Made by a program: the position numbers and the translations under genes. Below are positions 9,662 to 18,043 of a DNA stretch of 64,000 nucleotides, in pieces. Numbering within the stretch: position 1 is the stretch's first letter; the number at the start of each line of letters is the position of its first letter. The notes beneath the pieces are model-generated. The model made no database searches. It worked only from the letters and a program-made list of their open reading frames with translations, and was not told the DNA's origin. This DNA is from Winogradskyella haliclonae (lineage in GTDB: Bacteria > Bacteroidota > Bacteroidia > Flavobacteriales > Flavobacteriaceae), in assembly GCF_014635865.1 (NCBI RefSeq), contig NZ_BMDQ01000001.1:992001-1056000 (forward strand), read 5' to 3'.

Positions 9662-10333
9662 TTATAAAGTAGCTAAGAAGCCAGCCAATTTTATCAAGTC
9701 TTCCTCTTTCTTAAGAGATATTTTCTTTTCTTTTAAAAAGGATTTTATTTTTTTTGCATTCTTAGGATAAGCCTTTAATAAATCTTTTCTCTTGGTAGGA
9801 AAAGGTCTAATCACATTACCCTTTTTAAGGTAAAAATTCGAATCTTCTTTAACAAACTTTGCAGGTTTTTCTTGATCATATGTTGTAACAGCTGGCACTT
9901 TATCATAATATTTTACTATTTCCTCTTTGAGTAAGGTGTAAGAAGGGGTTTCATTTACAATATTTAAAAACCCACTTTTGCTAATACCGCTAGGAGAAGA
10001 ATATTTAAATGTTCTGTAAATATTATTTTTTTGTGTAAATGTTATTTGATAATCTAAATTCTTATCAAGAGCAATTATTTTTGTTCCTAAATTTATTTCC
10101 ATCTCACCATTATATGCATTGTATCTGCCTGTATATAATGTATTCTCATAACCTTTGATTTTTATCGGTAAAAATTTTTCATTTACGTATGGACTGCCTA
10201 CAGCATCTAATGGCCTACTAGCTTCGGATGATTTATTTAAGACCTGTTCTGAAAAGTCTAAAGTAACTGTCTGACTATATGTATATGTTGTCAGGGTAAT
10301 TAAAATTAAGTATGCGAATTTTCTTTTTTTCAT
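9662..10333 (-). CDS. Secreted protein of unknown function
   Basis: A 223-residue protein that I do not recognise. It starts with a signal peptide (MKKRKFAYLILITLTTYTYS, cleavage near residue 20), then a beta-rich region (about 21-150) with many aromatic and charged residues, and a lysine-rich C-terminal part (about 165-215) with KK/EKK clusters that looks helical. No catalytic motif is visible. It is monocistronic, with its own terminator and a possible TATTTTTG promoter core 48 bp upstream. Similar small exported proteins with a lysine-rich end are common in flavobacteria and unassigned. Confidence 0.7.
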   Translation of the reverse strand: MKKRKFAYLILITLTTYTYSQTVTLDFSEQVLNKSSEASRPLDAVGSPYVNEKFLPIKIKGYENTLYTGRYNAYNGEMEINLGTKIIALDKNLDYQITFTQKNNIYRTFKYSSPSGISKSGFLNIVNETPSYTLLKEEIVKYYDKVPAVTTYDQEKPAKFVKEDSNFYLKKGNVIRPFPTKRKDLLKAYPKNAKKIKSFLKEKKISLKKEEDLIKLAGFLATL

Positions 10334-10380
10334 CTTTGCTTGTTTTGAGATAGTTAATTTATTACACTAAAATAATACAT

Positions 10381-10388
10381 CAAAAATA
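10381..10388 (-). promoter_or_regulatory. Possible -7 promoter element (TATTTTTG, minus strand)
   Basis: Matches the Bacteroidota -7 consensus TAnnTTTG, 48 bp before the start of the secreted unknown. No good -33 TTTG is seen at the expected distance, so this is a weak call. Confidence 0.35.
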
Positions 10389-10510
10389 GTGCCATATAGC
10401 GTTTTAATTTATTTATGTTAAATCTTATTGTCTTTATTTATGAATTGACTAGTGCTTTTAATAATTTTTAGAATAACATAATTAAAATAATACTTTAAAG
10501 TTAGCAAAAT

Positions 10511-11413
10511 TTAACCATTTATTGCGGAAACACTTACGTCTTTATCATTAAGCATTTCTTTTAACATATTCTCTATTCCATTTTTGAGAGTAAATCTTGA
10601 TGATGGACAACCGCTGCATGCACCTTGAAGCAACACCTCTACTTTTTTAGATTGATTATCAAAAGAAATAAACTCAATATTTCCACCGTCACTTGCTACA
10701 GCAGGTTTTATATACTCTTCCAATATATTAACGATGTTTTTCGAAGTGTCATCTAAAGTTTCAAACTGTGTTTCTGCTTTTTTTTCTTTAAGGTCTTTTT
10801 TCTGTAATATGGGTTGATTTAAAATAGGCTTACCATCTTCAACATAAGTTTTTATAAACTCTCTAAGCTGAACAGTTATGTCTTCCCATTGTGCGACATC
10901 ATATTTTGTGATTGAGATGTAGTTTTTGTCCATAAAAACGCTTTTAACAAACGGAAATTGAAATAGCTCAGTCGCAATTGGCGATACTTTAGCTTCGTCA
11001 ATAGAAGAAAACTCACAGATTTGTACAACAAGAACTTTGTTACATACAAACTTTAAAACACTAGGATTTGGTGTGCTCTCTGCATAAACTGTAACTGCAT
11101 TTTTAGGTTTAGAAGCTTCCTCTTTAATTACTGGAGCATCCGAATTAAGATATACTTTAATTTGCTCGGCAATTTCATCTTGCACATCAGTCCATTCTAC
11201 AATGTTATAGCGTTCAATGGCTATAAAATTAGAAGCAATATATACCTTTTTTACAAATGGGAAATAAAACAATTGTTGTGCTAATGGTGAGTTTGAAGCT
11301 TCATCAATATTATTAAATTCATAGCTAGTATGTTGAGTAATGAAGTGGTTAGCTTCAAACTTAATAATAGCATCATTAGAGGTTGGTTGTATCACAATAT
11401 CTGTAAGGCTCAT
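10511..11413 (-). CDS. Nfu/NifU-like Fe-S scaffold protein with doubled N-domain
   Basis: A 300-residue protein with two copies of the Nfu N-terminal domain (about 3-85 and 100-185, each with P-FPFVK-V--------I---D/N--W-D) followed by a NifU C-terminal domain (about 215-295) whose GACSGCPSS holds the cluster ligands C266 and C269. It should carry or deliver Fe-S clusters in the cytoplasm. The ATG at 11413 is chosen because a TTG five codons earlier lies on a likely promoter core (11426-11433). Most Nfu proteins have a single N-domain, so the internal duplication is unusual. It is divergent from the T9SS cargo gene. Confidence 0.85.
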   Translation of the reverse strand: MSLTDIVIQPTSNDAIIKFEANHFITQHTSYEFNNIDEASNSPLAQQLFYFPFVKKVYIASNFIAIERYNIVEWTDVQDEIAEQIKVYLNSDAPVIKEEASKPKNAVTVYAESTPNPSVLKFVCNKVLVVQICEFSSIDEAKVSPIATELFQFPFVKSVFMDKNYISITKYDVAQWEDITVQLREFIKTYVEDGKPILNQPILQKKDLKEKKAETQFETLDDTSKNIVNILEEYIKPAVASDGGNIEFISFDNQSKKVEVLLQGACSGCPSSRFTLKNGIENMLKEMLNDKDVSVSAING

Positions 11414-11425
11414 GTCTTTTTTTTG

Positions 11426-11433
11426 CAAAAATA
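11426..11433 (-). promoter_or_regulatory. -7 promoter element for the Nfu gene
   Basis: TATTTTTG on the minus strand, ending 13 bp before the chosen ATG. If used, the mRNA leader would be only a few bases. A -33 TTTG at normal spacing is not evident. Confidence 0.45.
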
Positions 11434-11546
11434 AGAAATAAGAAAACCAAACGTTATCTCTTTAACAGGGTTTACATCGAATTTTAACTTTAGTTGTCGT
11501 TAATTTTAATTAAATTTCGTCCCCATTGACATAATAGGGCAAAAAG

Positions 11547-14500
11547 ATGAACAAATTTTACCTTAAATATGTTGTTAAGTATATTGTCTTTACAGCATTA
11601 CTATTAATTTCTTTAACATCATCAGCACAAGATTTAATTATGCAAGATGGTACGTTTAGCAGATGTGCCCCAGATCGTTTCTTTGATTCTGGTGGCGAGT
11701 CAGGTAACTATAGCTCTAATGAAAACTTTACTATTACTATATGTCCGCAAACTGCTGGTGAAGTAGTTATTTTAGATTTCTCAACATTTAGTACGCAAGT
11801 AGGTGTAGATATAATGACAATTTATGATGGGGATAGTACCGCATCAACAGTTATTGGTAATTTTTCTGGCACAGTCAGTCCAGGACGTGTAGTATCTTCT
11901 GATTCTTCAGGTTGTTTGACTATTAGTTTTTCTACAAATGGTTTTGGAAACACTTTAGGTTGGGAGGCAACTATAGAATGTGCAGAACAGTGCCAAACAA
12001 TTACAACATCAATAGATAGTACAGTTCCAGCTATTAATATTGTTACTAATCAGATAGAAATATTGCCTACAGAGACAGTCTCTTTTGTTGGTAGCGCATT
12101 ATTTTCTAATACTGGAGCTAATGCAACATATTTATGGGATTTTGGTACTGGAGGCACGGCTACAACTTTAAACACTTCGCACCAATTTAATACATCTGGG
12201 ACTTATAATGTTACTTTTACGGTATCGGATGACAATCCATTAGGCTGTTCAGAAACTGTAACAGTTGTAGTTTTTGTAGCAGACTCTATAGTAACAATTA
12301 ATAATGCAGCTTTTCCTGAATCTTTCTTCTTGCCAAATGAATTAATAGAAAATGTCTTGGTAACTGGAGGTTGTTCTGCTGTGGATAATTTTCAATCACA
12401 GGTATTTGGAGGTCCAGCAGATTTAACTACTAAGAGCTATGGGTATTTTACTCGTGGTGGTACAGATTTCCCATTTGAAAGTGGTATTGTTATAGGTTCA
12501 GGTTTTGTTTCTACAGGAGGAAATACTATTACAAATGCTGGAGGAGAAACAGGTGCTACTACAGGTACTACAGCTAATGATGTTGATTTAGAGACTGCTT
12601 TAGGAATAACAAATACTCAAGATGCTACTTTTATAAAATTCAATTTCACCCCTACTACGGATAATTTAAGCTTTAGATATCTGATGGCTTCTGAAGAATA
12701 TGACGGCGGTACAGAATGTCAATTTGCTGACGGTTTTGCATTTTTATTAAGAGAAGTAGGTACTACCACATACACTAATCTAGCTGTCCTACCTAACGGA
12801 ACTCCAGTTAATGTAACAAACATAAATAATTCTGGTGGCTGTGCGGCAAATACGGGTTTTTTTGCAGGTTATAATATCGGAGATACTAATTTTGGTGGTA
12901 GAACAGATGTTTTAACAGCTACTGCAACAGTAATACCGAACACTACTTATGAAATAAAGTTGGTAGTTGCAGATCAAGGAGATAATCAATGGGACACTTC
13001 TATTTTCATTGAAGCTGGTAGTTTTAATTTGGGAGGAGATTTAGGTGAAGATATTACATTGGCAAATGGTACTGCTCCTTGTGGTGTATTAGAAGATGTT
13101 ACATTAGATACACAAGCTCCAGACGCCACACATACTTGGTTTTTTAATGGGGTGCCTATTGCTGGTGCAGGAACAGGTTCTACATTAACAGTTACTGAAG
13201 CGGGTACTTATAGTGTAGATGTAGAGTTTGCTCCTGGTTGTTCTACATCAGATTCTATAATAGTAGAATTTAGAAATAGTCCAGAACTAATTGCACCTGC
13301 GATAGATCTTTCGGGTTGTAGCGCAACAGGTACTGCAGAATTTAACCTCGAGCAGAATACACCTATTGTATTTGGGGCGCAAGATGATACCGAATTTGAA
13401 ATTACGTATCATACATCTCCAGCTGATCAAGCTTCAGGTAATAATCCTATAACAACCAATATAAATAATTACCCAGCCACCGATGGAGAAATTATCTACA
13501 TACGTATTGATGATATTGCGACTGGTAATTGTGCTGTTACTGACGACTTTATTCTAAATGTATTTGCTTCTGTTACAGCAGAAGATGTTACGTATCAACT
13601 ATGTGACAATGCAGATGATGGAGACGACACTAATGGTGAAGTTGAGTTTAATCTACCCACTATAGATATTCAGGTATTAGGTACTCAAGACCCTACACAG
13701 TTTACAGTAAGTTACCATATAAGTCCTACAGATGCAGATATGGGACTTAATTCTTTGTCTGCATTATATACGAACACTACTGCTAATATGCAAAACATAT
13801 ATGCAAGAGTTCAAAACAATAATAATATAGATTGTTATAATACGTCTATTATTACATTGCAGGTGGACGAAGTACCAATAGCCAATACAGTTCCAAATCA
13901 ATTGATTTGTGATGATAATAACGATGGCTTTTGGGATTTTGATTTAAATGCATTACGAGCAACAGTATTAGGAACGCAAGACGCAATGCAGTTTGAGGTG
14001 TCTTTTCATTTAGAAGAAATTGAAGCAATTATAAGCTCGACGACAAATCCATTGCCAGACACATTTACGAATCTTGTTGCATATGACGAAGATACGATTT
14101 GGGTTAGAATTCAGAATGTAAATAATACAGATTGTTATGTTACTTCAAGTTTTATTATAGATGTATTCGATCAACCAACAGCAACAACTTATACCTATCA
14201 GCTATGCGATGATAATGCAGATGGAGATGATACTAACGGATTTGTTGATTTTTCGTTGACACCAGCTGATATAGATAGTTTTATATTAAATGGTCAAGAC
14301 CCAATGCAGTTTACAGTGACTTATCATTTAAACCAAATAGATGCCGATAATGACCAAGGTGCAATCACAAATATCTATACAGATGATAGGCAAATTATAG
14401 CAAGAGTAGAGAATAATGAAAACCCAGATGATTGTTATGAGACTGTAGAAGTCAACTTACAAGTCAATGCATTGCCAGTAATCACTGATATGGTAGAGTT

Positions 14501-16802
14501 ATTACAATGTGATAATGATACAGATGGTATTTCAGACTTTAATTTGACAGAGTCCGAAGTTTTAATTTCTACAAATTTTGCTAATGAAACATTTACGTAT
14601 CATATGAATGCTACAGATGCAGCAAATGGAGCAAGTGCAATTATAAATCCAACGGTTTATACCAATACTGATTCTTCTTCTAATCCTGATATTTTATTTG
14701 TACGAGTAGAGAATGATGATTTTTGTTTTAGAGTAGCCCAATTAGATTTATTTGTATCTGCAACTCAAATACCAGCAAATATTGAAATTTTATATGAAGA
14801 GTGTGATGTAGTGGACGGTATAGATGCAGATATTACAAATGGGATTACTACCTTTGACTTTAGCGATGCTGAAGCTCAAATTAGAGCTCAAGCAGCATTA
14901 CCAGTTGGGCAGAACTTAACATTTACATATTACGAAACTGAAACTGATGCATTGGCTGAAGTTAATGCTATTCCAGATATTTCAAATCATAGGAATGATG
15001 CCTCACCTTTTGAGCAAGAGATTTATGTTAGAGTAGATAGCGATGTGGATAACGCCTGTGTTGGTTTAGGAATTCATGTACGTTTGCGTACAATAAATCC
15101 AACGCCAAGGACAGATACGGAGTCTGTAGATATTATACGTTGTGACGATGTTACTATTGGTAATTTATCAGAGGAGTTTGATTTAACTCAAAATGAAGCT
15201 TTCATTTTTGATGGGATACCAAATTTAACTGCGACGTACTTTTTAGATTTTAATGATGCACTAAATAATGTAACGGCAAACGAAATAACTACTCCTGGCT
15301 CATACAATAATTCCAATCCAACAGAAACGATTTATGTAAGAGTATTAGATACAAGTACAGGTTGTTTTGCTATAGTAGATTTTGATATTACAGTAAATCC
15401 ATTACCAGTAATTACGGCTAATATATCCCCAATAGAAGAGTGCGAAAATAATACTGATGGATTTTTTACATTTAACCTTACTCAAAGACGTGATGAGATT
15501 TTAAATGGTCAAGACCCTACATTGTTCAATGTTACCTATCATACCACTCAATTGGGTGCAGATAACTCGGATTTAACAGAGATTCCTGACCCAAGCGCAT
15601 TTGTAAATACAGTTATGGATTCGCAAGAGATATTTTATGCTATTACTAACATATCAACTCCAAATGATGTGTTATGCTCTAATACAGGGTCGTTCTTTGT
15701 AGAAGTATTAGAAGGCGCACAAGCAAATAGCGATGGCGAGCCATTAGACTTTGAATTATGCGATGATAATATTATAGGTGATGGCGTGGCTCAATTTGAT
15801 TTTAGTTTGATTCGGGATGAAGTTTTAGATGGGCAAGACCCAGCGGATTATACAATAACGTATCATCTTAGTGAAAATGCTGCGATTAATTATAACCCAC
15901 TTACAGACACTGATCAATTGCCAAATCTATATGAAAACATTATGGGCATGAACCCACAAACAGTTTGGGTAAGAGTAAGTAATAATATATCTCCAAATAT
16001 TTGTTTTGATGTAGAACCAGTAACTTTAATAGTAAACCCACTACCAATTTTTGACCTAGACGATGAATATATTTTGTGTTTGTCTAGTAATAATGAAGCG
16101 GTAGTCGATGTTCCATTAGTTCTTGATACGGGATTATCTGATGCAAATCATAGTTTTGAGTGGAGTCTCGATGGTAATTTATTACCGGGGCAGACAAGTT
16201 CTAGTCTTACACCTACACAAGGCGGTATATATGAAGTAGTAGTTACAGACATTTCAACATCTACTATAACAATGTGTGCTTTTTCTGACGCTACAGAAGT
16301 TATAGAAAGTGGCATACCAGATACTTTTGATGTAGAAGTTACCTCGCAAGCCTTTACAGGGAATAATATGATTATTGCAACAGCAACCGGGAATAGCACC
16401 TATGAATATAGCCTAGATAATGGACCATGGGAATTAGTTGGCGAATTCGAAGACGTTAATGGTGGTAATCATGTTGTAGCAGCGAGAGATATATTGGGTT
16501 GTGGTATTGTATACAGAAATGTGACAGTTATTGATTTTCCTAAGTTTTTCACGCCAAATGGAGATGGTAATAATGATACTTGGAATATAGAAGGAATAGT
16601 AACACAACCTAGTGCAAAAATTTATATATTTGACCGTTATGGAAAGCTCTTAAAACAGTTAAGTCCTACAAATCCAGGATGGGATGGTACCTATCAAGGC
16701 AATAATATGCCATCGGATGATTATTGGTTTAGATTAGAGTACATAGAACCTACAAACAATGAAATGCGAACATTTAGTTCTCACTTCTCATTAAAACGAT
16801 AA
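11547..16802 (+). CDS. Very large T9SS type B-sorted surface protein
   Basis: A 1751-residue exported protein with a signal peptide (about 1-27), a CUB-like domain (about 28-148), a PKD domain (about 165-247, LWDFGTGG), a choice-of-anchor-L type domain (about 262-500), Ig-like sequence, about nine repeats (588-1497), another Ig-like segment (about 1505-1575) and a C-terminal gliding-motility/T9SS type B sorting domain (about 1664-1751, beginning FPKFFTPNGDGNNDTW). It should be secreted by the type IX system and displayed or released. The downstream PorP/SprF gene (7 bp) is the usual partner for type B cargo. Acidic DxDxD-like loops in the repeats suggest calcium binding. No enzyme domain is visible, so adhesion is the likeliest role. 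Confidence 0.9.
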   Translation: MNKFYLKYVVKYIVFTALLLISLTSSAQDLIMQDGTFSRCAPDRFFDSGGESGNYSSNENFTITICPQTAGEVVILDFSTFSTQVGVDIMTIYDGDSTASTVIGNFSGTVSPGRVVSSDSSGCLTISFSTNGFGNTLGWEATIECAEQCQTITTSIDSTVPAINIVTNQIEILPTETVSFVGSALFSNTGANATYLWDFGTGGTATTLNTSHQFNTSGTYNVTFTVSDDNPLGCSETVTVVVFVADSIVTINNAAFPESFFLPNELIENVLVTGGCSAVDNFQSQVFGGPADLTTKSYGYFTRGGTDFPFESGIVIGSGFVSTGGNTITNAGGETGATTGTTANDVDLETALGITNTQDATFIKFNFTPTTDNLSFRYLMASEEYDGGTECQFADGFAFLLREVGTTTYTNLAVLPNGTPVNVTNINNSGGCAANTGFFAGYNIGDTNFGGRTDVLTATATVIPNTTYEIKLVVADQGDNQWDTSIFIEAGSFNLGGDLGEDITLANGTAPCGVLEDVTLDTQAPDATHTWFFNGVPIAGAGTGSTLTVTEAGTYSVDVEFAPGCSTSDSIIVEFRNSPELIAPAIDLSGCSATGTAEFNLEQNTPIVFGAQDDTEFEITYHTSPADQASGNNPITTNINNYPATDGEIIYIRIDDIATGNCAVTDDFILNVFASVTAEDVTYQLCDNADDGDDTNGEVEFNLPTIDIQVLGTQDPTQFTVSYHISPTDADMGLNSLSALYTNTTANMQNIYARVQNNNNIDCYNTSIITLQVDEVPIANTVPNQLICDDNNDGFWDFDLNALRATVLGTQDAMQFEVSFHLEEIEAIISSTTNPLPDTFTNLVAYDEDTIWVRIQNVNNTDCYVTSSFIIDVFDQPTATTYTYQLCDDNADGDDTNGFVDFSLTPADIDSFILNGQDPMQFTVTYHLNQIDADNDQGAITNIYTDDRQIIARVENNENPDDCYETVEVNLQVNALPVITDMVELLQCDNDTDGISDFNLTESEVLISTNFANETFTYHMNATDAANGASAIINPTVYTNTDSSSNPDILFVRVENDDFCFRVAQLDLFVSATQIPANIEILYEECDVVDGIDADITNGITTFDFSDAEAQIRAQAALPVGQNLTFTYYETETDALAEVNAIPDISNHRNDASPFEQEIYVRVDSDVDNACVGLGIHVRLRTINPTPRTDTESVDIIRCDDVTIGNLSEEFDLTQNEAFIFDGIPNLTATYFLDFNDALNNVTANEITTPGSYNNSNPTETIYVRVLDTSTGCFAIVDFDITVNPLPVITANISPIEECENNTDGFFTFNLTQRRDEILNGQDPTLFNVTYHTTQLGADNSDLTEIPDPSAFVNTVMDSQEIFYAITNISTPNDVLCSNTGSFFVEVLEGAQANSDGEPLDFELCDDNIIGDGVAQFDFSLIRDEVLDGQDPADYTITYHLSENAAINYNPLTDTDQLPNLYENIMGMNPQTVWVRVSNNISPNICFDVEPVTLIVNPLPIFDLDDEYILCLSSNNEAVVDVPLVLDTGLSDANHSFEWSLDGNLLPGQTSSSLTPTQGGIYEVVVTDISTSTITMCAFSDATEVIESGIPDTFDVEVTSQAFTGNNMIIATATGNSTYEYSLDNGPWELVGEFEDVNGGNHVVAARDILGCGIVYRNVTVIDFPKFFTPNGDGNNDTWNIEGIVTQPSAKIYIFDRYGKLLKQLSPTNPGWDGTYQGNNMPSDDYWFRLEYIEPTNNEMRTFSSHFSLKR
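13308..16050 (+). repeat. About nine degenerate ~100-residue repeats within the T9SS cargo
   Basis: Each unit has a cysteine followed by an acidic loop (such as CDDNADGDD), F-F/D-L, then QDP--F-V-YH and a closing V-R/Y-R--N segment. Units begin near residues 588, 685, 795, 885, 985, 1085, 1195, 1295 and 1395 (approximate). They are clear in protein but diverged in DNA, so they are not recent duplications. Confidence 0.75.
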
Positions 16803-16809
16803 AATACAT

Positions 16810-17820
16810 ATGAGATTAAAAAATATTTGTTTAGTTGCCTTAATAGGAATGATGTCATTTCTTAGTTATTCTCAAGAAGGTATGCCAGTATATTCAGATT
16901 ATTTAACAGATAACTACTATTTAATACATCCATCTATGGCAGGTGTTGCTAATTGTGCCAAGGTAAGATTAACTGCCAGACAACAATGGTTTGGAGTGGA
17001 TGATGCACCTAGTTTACAAACTTTAAGTGCACATAGTAGATTGGGTGATGGTCCTTCGGCAATCGGTGCTATTGTATATAATGACGAGAATGGATTTCAT
17101 TCTAATACAGGTGCATATGTAACTTATGCCCATCACTTATTATTATCTCGTAACGAAGTAGACTTAAATATGATATCTTTTGGCTTGAGTGCTGGATTTA
17201 TTCAGTATAAGTTAGATGAAACTAGTTTTTTAGCACCAGGAGAGTTTGATCAGCTTATTGCAGGTATTGAGCAAAGTGCAACAAACTTTAATGTGGATGT
17301 AGGAATGTCTTATCATTTTTTGGATTTTTATGCGCATGCCACAGCAAAAAATATTTTGAATAATGAAGGTATCAATTTTAATGAACAAGGATTTTCTTTT
17401 AATAACCTAAGAACGTATTTACTTTCTGTTGGTAATGTATTCCAAAAGTATGGTAGCGATTGGAGTTTTGAGCCATCTTTGATGTACATGTACAGAGATG
17501 CAACAGAAGAGTCTTCAATTGATGTTAATATAAAAGCCTACAGAGAAGTAGATTTTGGTAAAGTTTGGGGTGGTTTGTCTTACAGACGTAGTTTAGATGG
17601 TGCGCAATTTCTTGAAGGAAACACTGTGAGTAGTCAAAAGCTTCAATATTTTACACCTTTTATAGGTGTTGATTATAACCAATTTACATTTGCTTATACG
17701 TATTCTTACCAAGCAAATACGATTAATTTCAATACAGGAGGTTTCCACCAGATAACACTAGGCTATAACTTTAATTGTAGACGTGAAAAATACGATTGTA
17801 ATTGTCCTGCAATTAACTAA
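16810..17820 (+). CDS. PorP/SprF family type IX secretion membrane protein
   Basis: A 336-residue outer-membrane beta-barrel with a signal peptide (cleavage after about residue 21, SYSQ) and the family start EGMPVYSDYLTDNYYLIHPSMAG. PorP/SprF paralogues act with type B-sorted cargo, holding or delivering it at the surface. It begins 7 bp after the cargo gene and ends at a hairpin terminator, so cargo and partner form a two-gene operon. The cysteine-rich C-terminus (NCRREKYDCNCPAIN) is normal for the family. Confidence 0.9.
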   Translation: MRLKNICLVALIGMMSFLSYSQEGMPVYSDYLTDNYYLIHPSMAGVANCAKVRLTARQQWFGVDDAPSLQTLSAHSRLGDGPSAIGAIVYNDENGFHSNTGAYVTYAHHLLLSRNEVDLNMISFGLSAGFIQYKLDETSFLAPGEFDQLIAGIEQSATNFNVDVGMSYHFLDFYAHATAKNILNNEGINFNEQGFSFNNLRTYLLSVGNVFQKYGSDWSFEPSLMYMYRDATEESSIDVNIKAYREVDFGKVWGGLSYRRSLDGAQFLEGNTVSSQKLQYFTPFIGVDYNQFTFAYTYSYQANTINFNTGGFHQITLGYNFNCRREKYDCNCPAIN

Positions 17821-17822
17821 AA

Positions 17823-17863
17823 CAAAAATGTCTCGATAGTAAAATACCGAGGCATTTTTGTTT
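17823..17863 (+). terminator. Rho-independent terminator after the PorP/SprF gene
   Basis: A 13-bp stem (17823-17835 with 17848-17860, one G-T pair) and a 12-nt loop, with five A on the left arm and five T on the right arm followed by GTTT. Confidence 0.8.
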
Positions 17864-17905
17864 ACTGTTTTTCTTTTTTTAGAATAAAGGCAAAATACTT
17901 GAGTT

Positions 17906-17969
17906 TACTAGACGAATGAGTGAAAACCTCTTTTGAGTTAGTTAAGTAGTAGTTTCATTCATTTTAGTA
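17906..17969. repeat. Long imperfect inverted repeat upstream of the LytS-like gene
   Basis: TACTA at 17906-17910 and AATGAGTGAAA at 17915-17925 pair with TTTCATTCATT at 17953-17963 and TAGTA at 17965-17969 around a loop of about 27 nt, with one G-T pair and a short mismatch. It lies in the 180-bp leader between the terminator and the kinase start. It may be a regulatory or RNA structure. Confidence 0.35.
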
Positions 17970-18043
17970 AGCTAATCTACTAGAAGTTCATTTTTTATAA
18001 TCAATTAAACTCACTAAGTTTATTGAAAATTAATACCTAAAAG

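Noticed and set aside
13308-16050. CRISPR-like or recent DNA repeat array
   Set aside because: Periodicity is at the protein level in one open frame; units are diverged in DNA and have no spacers.
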